A stretch of DNA of 64,000 nucleotides from JBOHUC01 sp050733935. GTDB taxonomy: Bacteria > Eisenbacteria > RBG-16-71-46 > DASYSL01. Below the pieces are notes generated by a model. That model was not told where the DNA came from, searched no databases, and was given only the letters and a program-made list of their open reading frames with translations. Below are positions 41,291 to 50,119 of the stretch, one piece after another (the first letter of the stretch is position 1; each line of letters opens with the position of its first letter). Both the position numbers and the translations under genes were made by a program. The stretch covers positions 1-64,000 of the forward strand of contig JBOHUC010000024.1 of NCBI GenBank assembly GCA_050733935.1, given 5' to 3'.

Positions 41291-42045
41291 ACCTTCTTCT
41301 CCATGAACGCCTTGAGGAAGTCAATCGGCACCGGGAAGATGGTCGTCGAGTTGTTCTCGGTCGCCACCTCGGCGAGCGTCTGCAGGTAGCGGAGCTGAAG
41401 TGCCGCCGGCTCCCGGCCGATGATCGCCGCAGCCTCGGCGAGCCTTTGGGCCGCCTGGAACTCGCCCTCGGCGTTGATCACCTTCGCCCGGCGTTCGCGC
41501 TCGGCTTCGGCCTGGCGGGCAATCGCGCGCTGCATCTCCTGCGGCAGATCCACGTGCTTCACTTCGACGACACTCACCTTCACGCCCCAGGGATCGGTCT
41601 GGTTGTCGATGATCTTCTGCAGATCCTGGTTGATCTTCTCGCGCTCGGAGAGGATCTCGTCGAGCTCGGCCTGACCGCAGATCGAGCGCAACGTGGTCTG
41701 CGCGATCTGGCTCGTCGCATACAGGTAGTTCTCGACTTCGACGACGGCGCGCGAGGCGTCGACGACGCGAAAGAAGATGACCGCGTTCACCTTGACCGAG
41801 ACGTTGTCCCGCGTGATCACGTCCTGGGGCGGAACGTCCATGCTCACGGTTCGCAGGGAGACCTTGACCATCCGGTCCACGACCGGGATCAGGAAGATGA
41901 GCCCGGGCCCCTTCGTTCCGATGAGCCGGCCGAGTCGGAACACGACGGCGCGCTCGTACTCGCGCAGCACCTTGACGGCGCTTCCGAGGATGAGCACGAG
42001 CAGAATGACGAGCGGCAGCATGAATCCGGTGAAGATCTGTGTCAT
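41287..42045 (-). CDS. Slipin (SPFH/Band 7, stomatin-like)
   Basis: A 252-residue membrane-anchored protein. One N-terminal helix (about 6-24) precedes the SPFH domain: KVLREYERAVVFRLGRLIGT, DVPPQDVITRDNVSVKVNAV and VVEVENYLYATSQIAQTTLR, then QAEAERERRAKVINAEGEFQ. ATG 42045 has GAGGCGAAGG upstream and overlaps the NfeD stop. Slipin and NfeD are a conserved pair, where NfeD-type protease cleaves the slipin C-terminus. Confidence 0.93.
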   Translation of the reverse strand: MTQIFTGFMLPLVILLVLILGSAVKVLREYERAVVFRLGRLIGTKGPGLIFLIPVVDRMVKVSLRTVSMDVPPQDVITRDNVSVKVNAVIFFRVVDASRAVVEVENYLYATSQIAQTTLRSICGQAELDEILSEREKINQDLQKIIDNQTDPWGVKVSVVEVKHVDLPQEMQRAIARQAEAERERRAKVINAEGEFQAAQRLAEAAAIIGREPAALQLRYLQTLAEVATENNSTTIFPVPIDFLKAFMEKKV

Positions 42046-43451
42046 GGAGCCTTCGCCTCCATCGCGACCGCGGCGGTCGCGTCCCGGGTCTCGAGGGGCA
42101 TCACGCGTGCGGTGAGCCCCTCGAGACGCACGATCTGAACCGCACTGCCCGCCCGGATGGGCGGTGCCCCCGGAGCCGCAAGCGCGCCCCAGATCTCGCC
42201 CCGCACCCGGACCTGTCCGGCCTGGGTCCCGCTGATGTCCGAGATCGCGACTCCCTGTCCGCCCACGAGCCCCTCGGCCCCGGTCACGGGCTTCCGGCGC
42301 TGCGCCCTCAAGCCTGCGCCGAGCGCGAACAGGAAGAACGCGGCGACGCCGATGGTCGTGCTCGCGATCACGCCGAGCGAGACCCGAAACGCGGGCCCCG
42401 AAGCCGGATTGAAGAGGAGGAGCGAGCCCGCCACGAACGCGAGCACGCCGCCGGATGCGAGAATGCCGTGGCTCTGCACCTTGAGCTCGATCAGGAAGAA
42501 CACCATCGCGAGCAGGATGAGGAGGAGCCCGCCCAGATTGACGGGCAGCGTCTGGAACGCGATGAGCGCGAGCACGAGGCAGATCGCACCGATCACTCCC
42601 GGCAGGATCGATCCCGGATTCGAGAGCTCGAACACGAGCCCGAGCGTCCCGAGATTGAACAGGATGTAAGCCACGGTCGGATCCGCGAGCGTCGAGAGGA
42701 CGCGGTGACGGAGCGAGGGCTCGATCTGGTGCACGGTGGCGCCGGTGAGTTCGAGCGTGAGCTCGCCCGAGCGGACGCGCACCGTCCGTCCGTCGGCCTT
42801 CGCGAGGAGCTCGTGCACGTCCCTTGCGACGAAGTCGACGACGCCGAGCTCGATCGCTTCCTTCTCGGAAGCAGCGACCGCTTCGCGCACCGCACGCACG
42901 TTCCATGCGGCGTTCCGGCCGCGCTCCTTCGCGAGCGTTTCGATGAACGCGGCCGCGTCGTTCGTCGCCTTGCTCTTGAGCGTCGAGTCCATCGGCGCGC
43001 CCATCGCGACCGGCGAGGCGGCGCCGAGATTCGTGTTCGGGGCCATGGCCGCGACGTGGGAGGCCGTCACGATGAAGAGTCCGGCGGACGCGGCGCGCGA
43101 GCCTTCGGGCGCGACCCAGGTGATCACCGGCACGTTGCTCTTGAGGATGGCCTGCACGATCGAGCGCATCGAGGCGTCGAGTCCGCCGGGCGTGTCGAGC
43201 TCGATCACGAGCGCGGCACGATCGTTCTTCTCCGCACTCGCGATGGCGTGCGTCACCTGCTCGAGCACGATCGGCGAGATCACTTTGTCGACGCGGATGA
43301 CGTCGGCGGAAGGCACGGCCGACGCGGCAGACGCGGCCGATGCGGCCGACACGGCCGGCTCGGCGGCGCGAGCGGCGACCGGAACGGCCGGCGCGGCGAC
43401 GGCGCTCAGCAGGACGGCGAGAAATGGAAGGTTCGGGAAGCGACGATGCAT
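42042..43451 (-). CDS. NfeD-family membrane serine protease (NfeD1b, ClpP-like domain)
   Basis: A 469-residue protein. Signal peptide, then a low-complexity Ala/Ser stretch (about 36-48) from a 9-bp tandem repeat, then a ClpP/crotonase-like protease domain: VIELDTPGGLDASMRSIVQA, VAPEGSRAASAGLFIVTASH (catalytic Ser in ASAG) and Lys near LKSKATND. Four transmembrane helices follow at about 265-390 and an OB-fold ends the protein (VRVRGEIWGALAA). ATG 43451. It is the first gene of the six-gene operon. Confidence 0.9.
   Translation of the reverse strand: MHRRFPNLPFLAVLLSAVAAPAVPVAARAAEPAVSAASAASAASAVPSADVIRVDKVISPIVLEQVTHAIASAEKNDRAALVIELDTPGGLDASMRSIVQAILKSNVPVITWVAPEGSRAASAGLFIVTASHVAAMAPNTNLGAASPVAMGAPMDSTLKSKATNDAAAFIETLAKERGRNAAWNVRAVREAVAASEKEAIELGVVDFVARDVHELLAKADGRTVRVRSGELTLELTGATVHQIEPSLRHRVLSTLADPTVAYILFNLGTLGLVFELSNPGSILPGVIGAICLVLALIAFQTLPVNLGGLLLILLAMVFFLIELKVQSHGILASGGVLAFVAGSLLLFNPASGPAFRVSLGVIASTTIGVAAFFLFALGAGLRAQRRKPVTGAEGLVGGQGVAISDISGTQAGQVRVRGEIWGALAAPGAPPIRAGSAVQIVRLEGLTARVMPLETRDATAAVAMEAKAP
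43321..43356. repeat. Four-copy 9-bp tandem repeat in the nfeD-type gene
   Basis: Four copies of GACGCGGCC (with single-base variants) encode the Ala/Ser linker right behind the signal peptide. Any copy change keeps the frame. Confidence 0.75.
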
Positions 43452-43555
43452 GCGGGCCTCGTGGAGCGCAGCATAGCGCACCCCGCGGCCGCGTGCTACG
43501 ATGCCTCTACCCTGTGTCACCTCCGACCCCAGTCCTCCCGGAGGGTATCGCCGGA

Positions 43556-45655
43556 ATGGTTCGCTCTTCCGACCCCGTCGCGTCCGAGCGCCCCTTGCGC
43601 AAGGGCGCGGACGGACGTCCCACACGCGAAGCGCTCGAGCGTCAGAATTTCGAGCTCACCGCACTGCTCGAGATCGCGCGCGGACTCTTGTCCGCCGGCG
43701 ATCCCGGACAGGCCGTGGGCCAGTTCCTGCTCTCCTGCGTGGCGGGTGTAGGGGCCGCGAGCGCTGCGGGCCTCCGCTGGGAGGCCGACCGCGGCCGGCT
43801 CAGGCTGTGGCGGCACTACGGCTATCAGGAAGCGATCGTCACCGACATCCGTCCGGTGCTCGACCCCGAAGACCTCGTCTTTCTCGAAAGCGCGGAAGCC
43901 CGGAGCGGCGTGTCACTCAAGCCGTCGCCCGGAAGCGATCGCTGCCGCGACTTCGTGCGCCGAAACGGCGACTGGCTCGCGCGTCTCGATGCGCAGGCAA
44001 TTGTCCCGCTCGTCGGTCGCGGCGGCTTCTACGGACTTGCGGTCTGGGGACCACGCCTTCTCGGCGAGGACTACGGCGACGACGAGCTCGATCTTCTCGC
44101 GACCGCCGCCCAGCTCTGCACGCAGGCGCTCGAGAACCTCCTCTATCACTCGACGGGAGCCGCGTCCGGTGAGCAGCCGACGTTCGGTCCGGTCGAACCG
44201 ACCGAAGCTCCGGGCGCGCTCGAGCCCGACGCGGGACCGTCCGCGCATCTCGGCAAACTTTCGCTCTCGGAGCTGCGCCGGCGATTTCCGATCACGCAGG
44301 AGATCGTGGGCGAGAGCCCGACGTTCGAGCGCTTCTTCCGCGAAGTCGCGATGGTCGCGCCCGCGCGCTGCCCCGTGCTCATCCTTGGCGAAACCGGAAC
44401 GGGCAAGGAGCTCGCGGCCCGCGCGATCCATCACCTCTCACCGCGCGCCGAGCGGCCGTTCGAGGTGGTCGACTGCGGCTCGATCCCGCGCGAGCTGATC
44501 GAGAGCGAGCTCTTCGGGCACGTGCGCGGCGCCTTCACGGGCGCGACACGCGATCGCCGCGGCGCGTTCGAGCTCGCGAACGGCGGAACGCTGTTCCTCG
44601 ACGAGATCGGCGAGCTCCCGAACGGCGCACAGACGCGCCTCCTCCGGGTTCTCCAGGAAGGACGCTTCCGCCGCGTCGGCGACGAGCGCGCGATCCAGGT
44701 GGACGTGCGCGTGGTCGCCGCCACGAACCGCGACCTTCTGAGCGAGGTCAAGGCCGGCCGATTCCGCGAAGATCTCTACTATCGTCTCAACGTGTTCTGC
44801 ATCCGTCTGCCGGCGCTGCGCGAGCGGCGCCAGGACATCCCGCTCCTCGTCTCCCACGTCCTGGACCGGCTCGCCGACGATCTCGGCGGCCCGCCGCCGC
44901 GGCTTCCGACCGCCGTGCTCCGCCGCCTCGAGGAGTACGCGTTCCCGGGCAACATTCGGGAGCTTCGAAACCTCCTCACCGCCCTCGTGCTGCGCACGCA
45001 GGGTCGTGTGCCGACGCTCGAGGATCTCGACAATCTCCTCGAGCATTCGGAGGCGGGGCTCCTCGGGAACGGGTTCGCATCCCAGGGCGCGGGCCGCGAG
45101 GCGCGGCCGGCGTCGGGGCCGGGCTCGCGCTATCCGGATGCGCCCGCTCCGGTCGGTGCCGGGACTCCCTATCGCGATCCGGACGATGACGACGGCCCGT
45201 CGCCCTCGCGACCGCTCAAGCGCGACGTCGAGACGACCGGCGCCTGGGTGCTCGACCAGCTCCGTCGTTGCGACTTCAACCTGAGCCAGGCCGAGAGAAG
45301 CCTCGCGCGCCTCCGCCGCTCACCGGCCGGGCGAGCTGCAGCCCCGGTCGCCGACCGCTCGAGCCTCACGTATTACTTCCAGGGCGAATGCTTCAAGGCT
45401 TTCGCGGCCGCCGGCTTCGACCTGAAGCGCGCGGCGCGCGCGATCGCCGTCCTCCCCGACCTCGAGGATCGCGCCCGCGCCCGCCTCGAGGGCTACCTCG
45501 AATTCGTGATCGAGATCACGAACGAAGCGAACGATGACAACGACGCGCGGGAACGCTGCCGCGCGCGCCTTCCCAAGCTCCCCGCCCCCTACCTGCCGCA
45601 CCTCGATGCAGTCGTCGACGCCTGTCGACGCGGAGGCTGGTCCCTCGGCAAGTAA
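43556..45655 (+). CDS. Sigma-54-dependent transcriptional activator with GAF domain
   Basis: A 699-residue regulator. A GAF-like sensor covers about residues 30-205 (ALLEIARGLLSAGDPGQAVG, then GFYGLAVWGPRLLGEDYGDD). The AAA+ domain covers about 245-485: Walker A ILGETGTGKE, the sigma-54 contact loop GAFTGAT, Walker B GGTLFLDEIGELP and NVFCIRLPALRERRQDIPLL. The C-terminal part (about 560-699) is longer than usual, with SQAERSLARLRRS and SLTYYFQGECFKAF in place of a standard Fis helix-turn-helix. ATG 43556 has GGAGGG 11 bases upstream. Divergent from the NfeD gene. Confidence 0.9.
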   Translation: MVRSSDPVASERPLRKGADGRPTREALERQNFELTALLEIARGLLSAGDPGQAVGQFLLSCVAGVGAASAAGLRWEADRGRLRLWRHYGYQEAIVTDIRPVLDPEDLVFLESAEARSGVSLKPSPGSDRCRDFVRRNGDWLARLDAQAIVPLVGRGGFYGLAVWGPRLLGEDYGDDELDLLATAAQLCTQALENLLYHSTGAASGEQPTFGPVEPTEAPGALEPDAGPSAHLGKLSLSELRRRFPITQEIVGESPTFERFFREVAMVAPARCPVLILGETGTGKELAARAIHHLSPRAERPFEVVDCGSIPRELIESELFGHVRGAFTGATRDRRGAFELANGGTLFLDEIGELPNGAQTRLLRVLQEGRFRRVGDERAIQVDVRVVAATNRDLLSEVKAGRFREDLYYRLNVFCIRLPALRERRQDIPLLVSHVLDRLADDLGGPPPRLPTAVLRRLEEYAFPGNIRELRNLLTALVLRTQGRVPTLEDLDNLLEHSEAGLLGNGFASQGAGREARPASGPGSRYPDAPAPVGAGTPYRDPDDDDGPSPSRPLKRDVETTGAWVLDQLRRCDFNLSQAERSLARLRRSPAGRAAAPVADRSSLTYYFQGECFKAFAAAGFDLKRAARAIAVLPDLEDRARARLEGYLEFVIEITNEANDDNDARERCRARLPKLPAPYLPHLDAVVDACRRGGWSLGK

Positions 45656-45676
45656 CGGTCCCGCTCCCGCGGCCGC

Positions 45677-45943
45677 CTAAGGCTGGTTCATCGGCGGAGG
45701 GGGCGGCGGTGGCGGCGGAGCGTTCCCGTCATTGCATCCGCTGAGATCCTCGAGGAATTCGTCGATCATGATGTAGATGTACGGCGCCTTGTCGCGCAGG
45801 AACTTGAAGATCGCACCTCCAAGCCGCGCCCAGGGGTTGTGTGTCTCGATCGAGCTGCCGGCCATTGCCGCGCGCGGGGATGCGGCGAGGCTTCCCGCGG
45901 TCACGAGGGCGACGAGAGTAAGAAGGCTCACGAGCTTTCGCAT
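45677..45943 (-). CDS. Small exported protein with polyproline tail
   Basis: An 88-residue product. Signal peptide at about 1-28 (LVSLLTLVALVTAGSLA, cleavage near AMAGSS). The mature part has an amphipathic segment (WARLGGAIFKFLRDKAPYIY, then IMIDEFLEDLSGC) and ends in nine Pro followed by MNQP. GGAG lies about ten bases before ATG 45943. It overlaps the end of the preceding small gene by 16 bp. Last of four overlapping genes for small exported proteins. No family recognised. Confidence 0.65.
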   Translation of the reverse strand: MRKLVSLLTLVALVTAGSLAASPRAAMAGSSIETHNPWARLGGAIFKFLRDKAPYIYIMIDEFLEDLSGCNDGNAPPPPPPPPPMNQP

Positions 45944-46260
45944 GTGCGTGTCTCCGAAGGGGACCGTGTCTCCGACGGGGAACGTGTCCTCGCGAGGGCG
46001 GTGATGCGCCGAAGCGAACGCGCCGTCGAGGAGTGACGGCGCGTCACGTCGGCGAACGGCTCCCGGGCGACCACACGACGGATCGCACCGGGAACCGCAC
46101 TTCGAATCGCGCGAGCGGCCCATCGCACGATGCCGCGGCCCGGACCCGCTTCCGCGGGAGTCCACGCGGGCTCCGCAAAAGCGCTGAGCAAGGCGAGAAC
46201 GCCGAGCACCGCGAGCCCGACCACGACGAGCGATCGACGGACGCACGAGAGGCGAATCAA
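45928..46260 (-). CDS. Small membrane or exported protein with RSPSET repeat
   Basis: A 110-residue frame beginning at TTG 46260, which overlaps the previous stop (TTGA). A hydrophobic segment at about 10-29 (LVVVGLAVLGVLALLSAF) could be a signal peptide or anchor. The rest is basic and ends in two RSPSET units, encoded by an 18-bp tandem repeat (45948-45983). The start is uncertain and the ORF may not be translated. It is kept because the four frames are tightly overlapped. Confidence 0.45.
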   Translation of the reverse strand: MIRLSCVRRSLVVVGLAVLGVLALLSAFAEPAWTPAEAGPGRGIVRWAARAIRSAVPGAIRRVVAREPFADVTRRHSSTARSLRRITALARTRSPSETRSPSETRTCESS

Positions 46261-46523
46261 CCGCTCGAATCCGCCGGCGGCCAGGGTGGATCCCCGGGAA
46301 CCCACTGATCGATCACGTCCTCGAGGAACTCGAGCACCCGCTTGAGGGCCCGCCGGATCAACTCGACCGGCACGCGCGGAAGATCCCATCCCTGGATCTC
46401 GAACGAGGGTGTCCGGTCCCCGTCGTCTACACCGGCGACCGAAATCGGTGGAGCCGGGAGCCCGAGCGCGATGGCCAGCACGAGTACGAGCGCGAGCTTC
46501 AGGGGGCTTCTCCGGGCGCTCAT
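46257..46523 (-). CDS. Small exported amphipathic protein
   Basis: An 88-residue product. Signal peptide at about 1-30 (LKLALVLVLAIALGLPAPP, cleavage near SVAG). The mature region contains a helical stretch (VELIRRALKRVLEFLEDVID) and ends in PGDPPWPPADSSG. ATG 46523 overlaps the stop of the previous gene (ATGA). The layout (signal, acidic-amphipathic helix, Pro-rich tail) is shared with the product of 45677-45943, suggesting distant paralogues. Confidence 0.65.
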   Translation of the reverse strand: MSARRSPLKLALVLVLAIALGLPAPPISVAGVDDGDRTPSFEIQGWDLPRVPVELIRRALKRVLEFLEDVIDQWVPGDPPWPPADSSG

Positions 46524-46879
46524 TCCTGCTCGGGAGCGTTGCAGGATCCAGAAGCTGGCGACCCGGGTGCAGGGTCGCCGTGACCGGGACTGCGCGCAGG
46601 TTCGATGGCCGGTCCGGCCGCGGGACCGACAGGAACCGGAGCGATCATCGGGGGTCGGGGCGGCGGATTGTGGCGCTTTGCGCTCTCCCAGTATCCGCGC
46701 ACGAGCTCGCTGATGCCATCGAGGCCGTCGAACATGGCGCGCGTGAGCCAGAGGCCGATGCGCGCGGCATCGTACGGATTGGCGGTGAACGCCGGGAGCG
46801 GGACGATCGGATGTGCCGGCGCGGAGCGCGGCACGAGGACGAGTCCGATCGAGAGAAGAACGAACGCGAGAGATCGCAT
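46520..46879 (-). CDS. Small exported protein with Pro/Gly-rich tail
   Basis: A 119-residue product. Signal peptide at about 1-22 (LAFVLLSIGLVLVPRSAPA). The mature part has IGLWLTRAMFDGLDGISELV, a predicted amphipathic helix, then a long Pro/Ala/Gly-rich tail (KRHNPPPRPPMIAPVPVG) and a terminal Cys region. First gene of the four-gene overlap cluster. No family recognised. The 248 bp upstream to arginase contain no other gene. Confidence 0.65.
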   Translation of the reverse strand: MRSLAFVLLSIGLVLVPRSAPAHPIVPLPAFTANPYDAARIGLWLTRAMFDGLDGISELVRGYWESAKRHNPPPRPPMIAPVPVGPAAGPAIEPARSPGHGDPAPGSPASGSCNAPEQE

Positions 46880-47127
46880 GCGACCTCACGGCGGGAGCGG
46901 GCCCGGGGGCTCCCTTGGATCGACTGCGCCGGGGCCGCGCGAATCACGCGGAACGCAAGCCGGGTGCCAGAAGGCAGACAGGCTCGAGTCGGCCACGCCC
47001 TGGCAGCGACACGCTCGCGTCCAACGAGTTAGGGACGAATCGTCTTCTGCAGACGCCCGAGACGCGCCGCAACTTCGCCGAACGAGGGACGCACGGCGTC
47101 GAGCGCTCGACGAATCGGCGGGTTAGA

Positions 47128-48063
47128 TCAGAGGATTCGCTTCCCGAGGGCAGACAGAAGGAGCTCGACGGCCAGATTGGCCGTCTGGTTGTGCTCGTCG
47201 AGCACCGGATTCACTTCCATGAGATCGAAGGCCATGAGGCGGCTCGAATCCGACACCATCTCCATCGCAAGATGGGCCTCGCGATACGTGATGCCGCCGG
47301 GCACGGTCGTCCCGGTGCCCGGAGCGAACGACGGATCGATGCAGTCCATGTCGAACGAGACATGAAGTCCGCCCGTTCCGTTGAGCGCGATCGCGAGCGC
47401 CTCCTCCATCACGGCCCGCATGCCCCGTTCGTCGATCTGGCGCATCGTGAACACGTGCACGCCAACCTGCTCGATGTTGCGCTTTTCACCCAGGTCGATC
47501 GAACGCGGGCCCACGAGCACGGCATTCTTCGGATGCACCTTGGGCTTGAAGCCCGCGATCTCGGTCATGTCCCGGTCGCCGAGCCCGACGGCGATCGCGA
47601 GCGCCATGCCGTGGATGTTCCCCGACGGAGTCGTCTCCGGCGTGTTCATGTCGCCGTGCGCGTCGAACCAGATGAGGCCCATCGTCTCGTCGCGCTTCCT
47701 GAGATACGCGCCCAGGCCCGACGTCGAGCCGATCGCAACCGAGTGATCCCCGCCCAGGACGACGGGCAGGCACCCGTCGTCGAGCGACTGCTCGACTGCG
47801 ATCGAAAGCTCGCGGCAGGTCTCGAGGATCGGCGCCTTGTACTTGAGCTTCGAGTCCCCGTGCTCCTGCTGCTCAGGAAGCTTGACGCGCACGTCGCCGA
47901 AATCCTCGACCGTGTATCCGAGCGCGCGCAGCCGGCTCCCGAGCTCGGCCACCCGCAGGGCCGAAGGGCCCATGTCCACGCCCCGCCGTCCGGCGCCCAG
48001 ATCCATCGGGGCGCCGACCAGGCGGATGCGCTTGCTCGCGAGCACGCTCGGTACCGTCGACAT
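47128..48063 (-). CDS. rocF: Arginase
   Basis: A 311-residue ureohydrolase that splits arginine into ornithine and urea. Manganese ligands are in GGDHSVAIG, WFDAHGDMNTPET (Asp-His-Asp) and SFDMDCIDPSFAPG. The substrate loop SGNIHGMALAIAVG and the C-terminal EVNPVLDEHNQTA are typical of arginase rather than agmatinase. It works in the cytoplasm, probably in nitrogen or proline metabolism. Divergent from the structured leader and tldD. Confidence 0.93.
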   Translation of the reverse strand: MSTVPSVLASKRIRLVGAPMDLGAGRRGVDMGPSALRVAELGSRLRALGYTVEDFGDVRVKLPEQQEHGDSKLKYKAPILETCRELSIAVEQSLDDGCLPVVLGGDHSVAIGSTSGLGAYLRKRDETMGLIWFDAHGDMNTPETTPSGNIHGMALAIAVGLGDRDMTEIAGFKPKVHPKNAVLVGPRSIDLGEKRNIEQVGVHVFTMRQIDERGMRAVMEEALAIALNGTGGLHVSFDMDCIDPSFAPGTGTTVPGGITYREAHLAMEMVSDSSRLMAFDLMEVNPVLDEHNQTANLAVELLLSALGKRIL

Positions 48064-48224
48064 AGTTACAAGTCCTTGGCTTGAGTGAAGTTGACGGGGC
48101 CCGTCCGGGCCGTCTCAAGGTCGAGTCTAGCCCACGGCCCGGGTGCGCTCAACCTCAGGGAAGGGCCAACATTCCGGGTTGTGCCGCGGGGATTCGAGGC
48201 GTAGCGTTTCTGTCGCTTCCGATG

Positions 48225-48308
48225 GCCCCGTTCGGCAAGCGCCGATGGGGCAAATGCCCGGGCGTGAAGACCCGGGCAAAGCGGGCCGATCCCGCCGGCG
48301 GTCACGCC
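48225..48308 (+). ncRNA. Structured leader RNA with four consecutive hairpins
   Basis: Upstream of tldD four helices lie in a row: a two-part stem (GCCCC 48225-48229 with GGGGC 48247-48251, and TCGGC with GCCGA inside), GCCCGGG/CCCGGGC (48256-48262 with 48271-48277), GCGGG/CCCGC (48281-48285 with 48291-48295) and GGCG/CGCC (48297-48308). An intrinsic terminator follows at 48332-48369. This is the layout of a riboswitch or attenuator. The GGGCAAA and GCAAAGC pieces recall the c-di-GMP-I class, but the GACGCAAAGCC core is not matched. Identity unknown. Confidence 0.5.
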
Positions 48309-48331
48309 GACGAGATCCCCCGCAAACCAAG

Positions 48332-48369
48332 GCCCGCCGCGGATCCGCCGCGGCGGGCTCGTTTTTTTT
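48332..48369 (+). terminator. Intrinsic terminator in the tldD leader
   Basis: An 11-bp stem (GCCCGCCGCGG 48332-48342 with CCGCGGCGGGC 48348-48358) is followed by eight T (48362-48369). It sits about 130 bp before the tldD start, so it would stop leader transcripts unless prevented. Confidence 0.85.
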
Positions 48370-48502
48370 CCATTCCCTGACAGCATCGCGCGCGCCGTCG
48401 TTGCCAACGCCGTTGTGCATCACGCAAAGTCGTGCGCGCAGTGACATCCCCCAAGTTCGCCGCTCGCGCCCACGTTCTCGCCCGCGCGACACGTCCTAAG
48501 AG

Positions 48503-50119
48503 ATGCGATTCCCGCGGGCCGGGGAGTTCCGATCCATGATGCATCCCGACGGAATGCACTTTCATCACGGTCCCAGGGAGATCGACACCGGCGTCACACG
48601 CCGGGATTTCCTGCGCGGCAGTCTGGCCCTGGGCGCCGGCATCGTCGTGTCCCGCCTCGCGCTCGACGCGTGGGAACCGGTGCTTGCACAGGCGGCGGAA
48701 TCCCAGCTCCCGCCGGTCACGTCGTTCCTCAAGCAGGATCAGGTCCAGGAGCTGCTCAAGATCGCGCTCTCGAAGGGCGCCGAGTTCGCGGAAGTGTACG
48801 GCGAGTACACGATCAACACCGCGTTCGTCCTCGACGAGAACGAGCTTCGCCAGGCGCAGTACGGAATTCTCTCCGGCGTCGGCGTGCGCGTGCTGTCGGG
48901 CGAGGTGACCGGTTACGCGTACGCGGACGATTACGAGATGGCGAGTCTCCGCGAAGCCGCGCGCGTCGCGGCCTCGGCAGCAGCGTCCGGAGCAGCCGGA
49001 AAGCCCAAGGCGTTCGCCGTCTCGCCCGCGAAGTCGCCGTTCGTGCTTCAGCGCCCGGCTCCGCTCTTCACGACCGAGATCGGGAAGATCGAGCGTTGCC
49101 AGCGCGCGAACCAGGCCGCGCGCGCGAAGGACCCGCGCATCAAGCAGGTTCAGGTGACGATGGCGGACACCGCGAAGGCGATCCTGGTCGCAAACTCCGA
49201 AGGCCTCTGGGCCGAGGACCGGCAATTCATCTCGAGCCTCGTGTGCGTCCCGACCGCGATCGACGGCACGAACCGCCAGACCGGCATCTCGATCGGCGGC
49301 GGCGCGGTCGAGCTCGACTACTTCGAGACGAATACGCCCGAGATGATCGCGAACGACGCCGCGGACACGGCGATCGCGCTCCTCGGAGCCGTGGACGCGA
49401 AGGCCGGCAGCTATCCCGTCATCATCAACAAGGGCTGGGGCGGCGTGCTCGTCCACGAGTGCTTCGGGCATTCGCTCGAGGGCGACGGCATCCGCAAGAA
49501 GACCTCGATCCGCGAGAAGCAGTTCGGCCAGAAGGTGTGCGCCGACATCGTGGACATCTACGACGACTCGACGGTTCCGAACTGCCGCGGCTCGTTCAAG
49601 GTGGACGACGAGGGAACGCCCTCCCAGAAGTCGCACGTGGTCGAGAAGGGCATCCTCAAGGGCTACCTGTGGGACCGCCTCAACGCCAAGCTCACCGGCA
49701 ACGTGAGCAGCGGGAACGGGCGGCGGAACAGCTACCGCGACTACCCGATCCCGCGCATGACGAACACGTACATTGGGGGCGGAACGAGCGATCCGCAGGC
49801 TCTCCTCGGATCGGTCAAGAACGGGCTCTTCTGCAAGTCGCTCGGCGGCGGCTCCGTGAATCCGGCGGACGGCAACTTCTCGTTCGTCGTCCAGGAGGCG
49901 TACCTGATCGAAGGCGGAAAGATCACGAGCGCGGTCAAGGGTGCGACCCTCACCGGGAACGCCGCCGACGCGATGCTGCGCGTCGAAGGCCTCGGAAACG
50001 ATCTCAAGATCGACACCACGCGCGGCACGTGCGGCAAGGACGGGCAATTCAAGCCCGTCGGCGTCGGCCAGCCGACCGTCCTCTTCTCCGAGATGACTGT
50101 GGGAGGGACCCGTGCCTGA
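48503..50119 (+). CDS. tldD: TldD-family metalloprotease with Tat signal
   Basis: A 538-residue protein. The TldD catalytic motif HECFGHSLEGD (HExxxH) is at about 318-328, and the conserved GTCGKDGQ region near the C-terminus supplies Cys. Unlike E. coli TldD, it carries a twin-arginine leader (TRRDFLRGSLALGAG at about 32-46). ATG 48503 is the longest start; ATG 48536 or 48539 would also keep the Tat motif. Its partner PmbA/TldE follows with an overlap. The pair degrades unfolded or modified peptides. Export would be unusual. Confidence 0.9.
   Translation: MRFPRAGEFRSMMHPDGMHFHHGPREIDTGVTRRDFLRGSLALGAGIVVSRLALDAWEPVLAQAAESQLPPVTSFLKQDQVQELLKIALSKGAEFAEVYGEYTINTAFVLDENELRQAQYGILSGVGVRVLSGEVTGYAYADDYEMASLREAARVAASAAASGAAGKPKAFAVSPAKSPFVLQRPAPLFTTEIGKIERCQRANQAARAKDPRIKQVQVTMADTAKAILVANSEGLWAEDRQFISSLVCVPTAIDGTNRQTGISIGGGAVELDYFETNTPEMIANDAADTAIALLGAVDAKAGSYPVIINKGWGGVLVHECFGHSLEGDGIRKKTSIREKQFGQKVCADIVDIYDDSTVPNCRGSFKVDDEGTPSQKSHVVEKGILKGYLWDRLNAKLTGNVSSGNGRRNSYRDYPIPRMTNTYIGGGTSDPQALLGSVKNGLFCKSLGGGSVNPADGNFSFVVQEAYLIEGGKITSAVKGATLTGNAADAMLRVEGLGNDLKIDTTRGTCGKDGQFKPVGVGQPTVLFSEMTVGGTRA

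Noticed and set aside
48225..48308. Assignment of the tldD leader to the c-di-GMP-I riboswitch class
   Set aside because: GGGCAAA and GCAAAGC fragments are present, but the GACGCAAAGCC core and tetraloop receptor could not be aligned; kept as an unassigned structured RNA.
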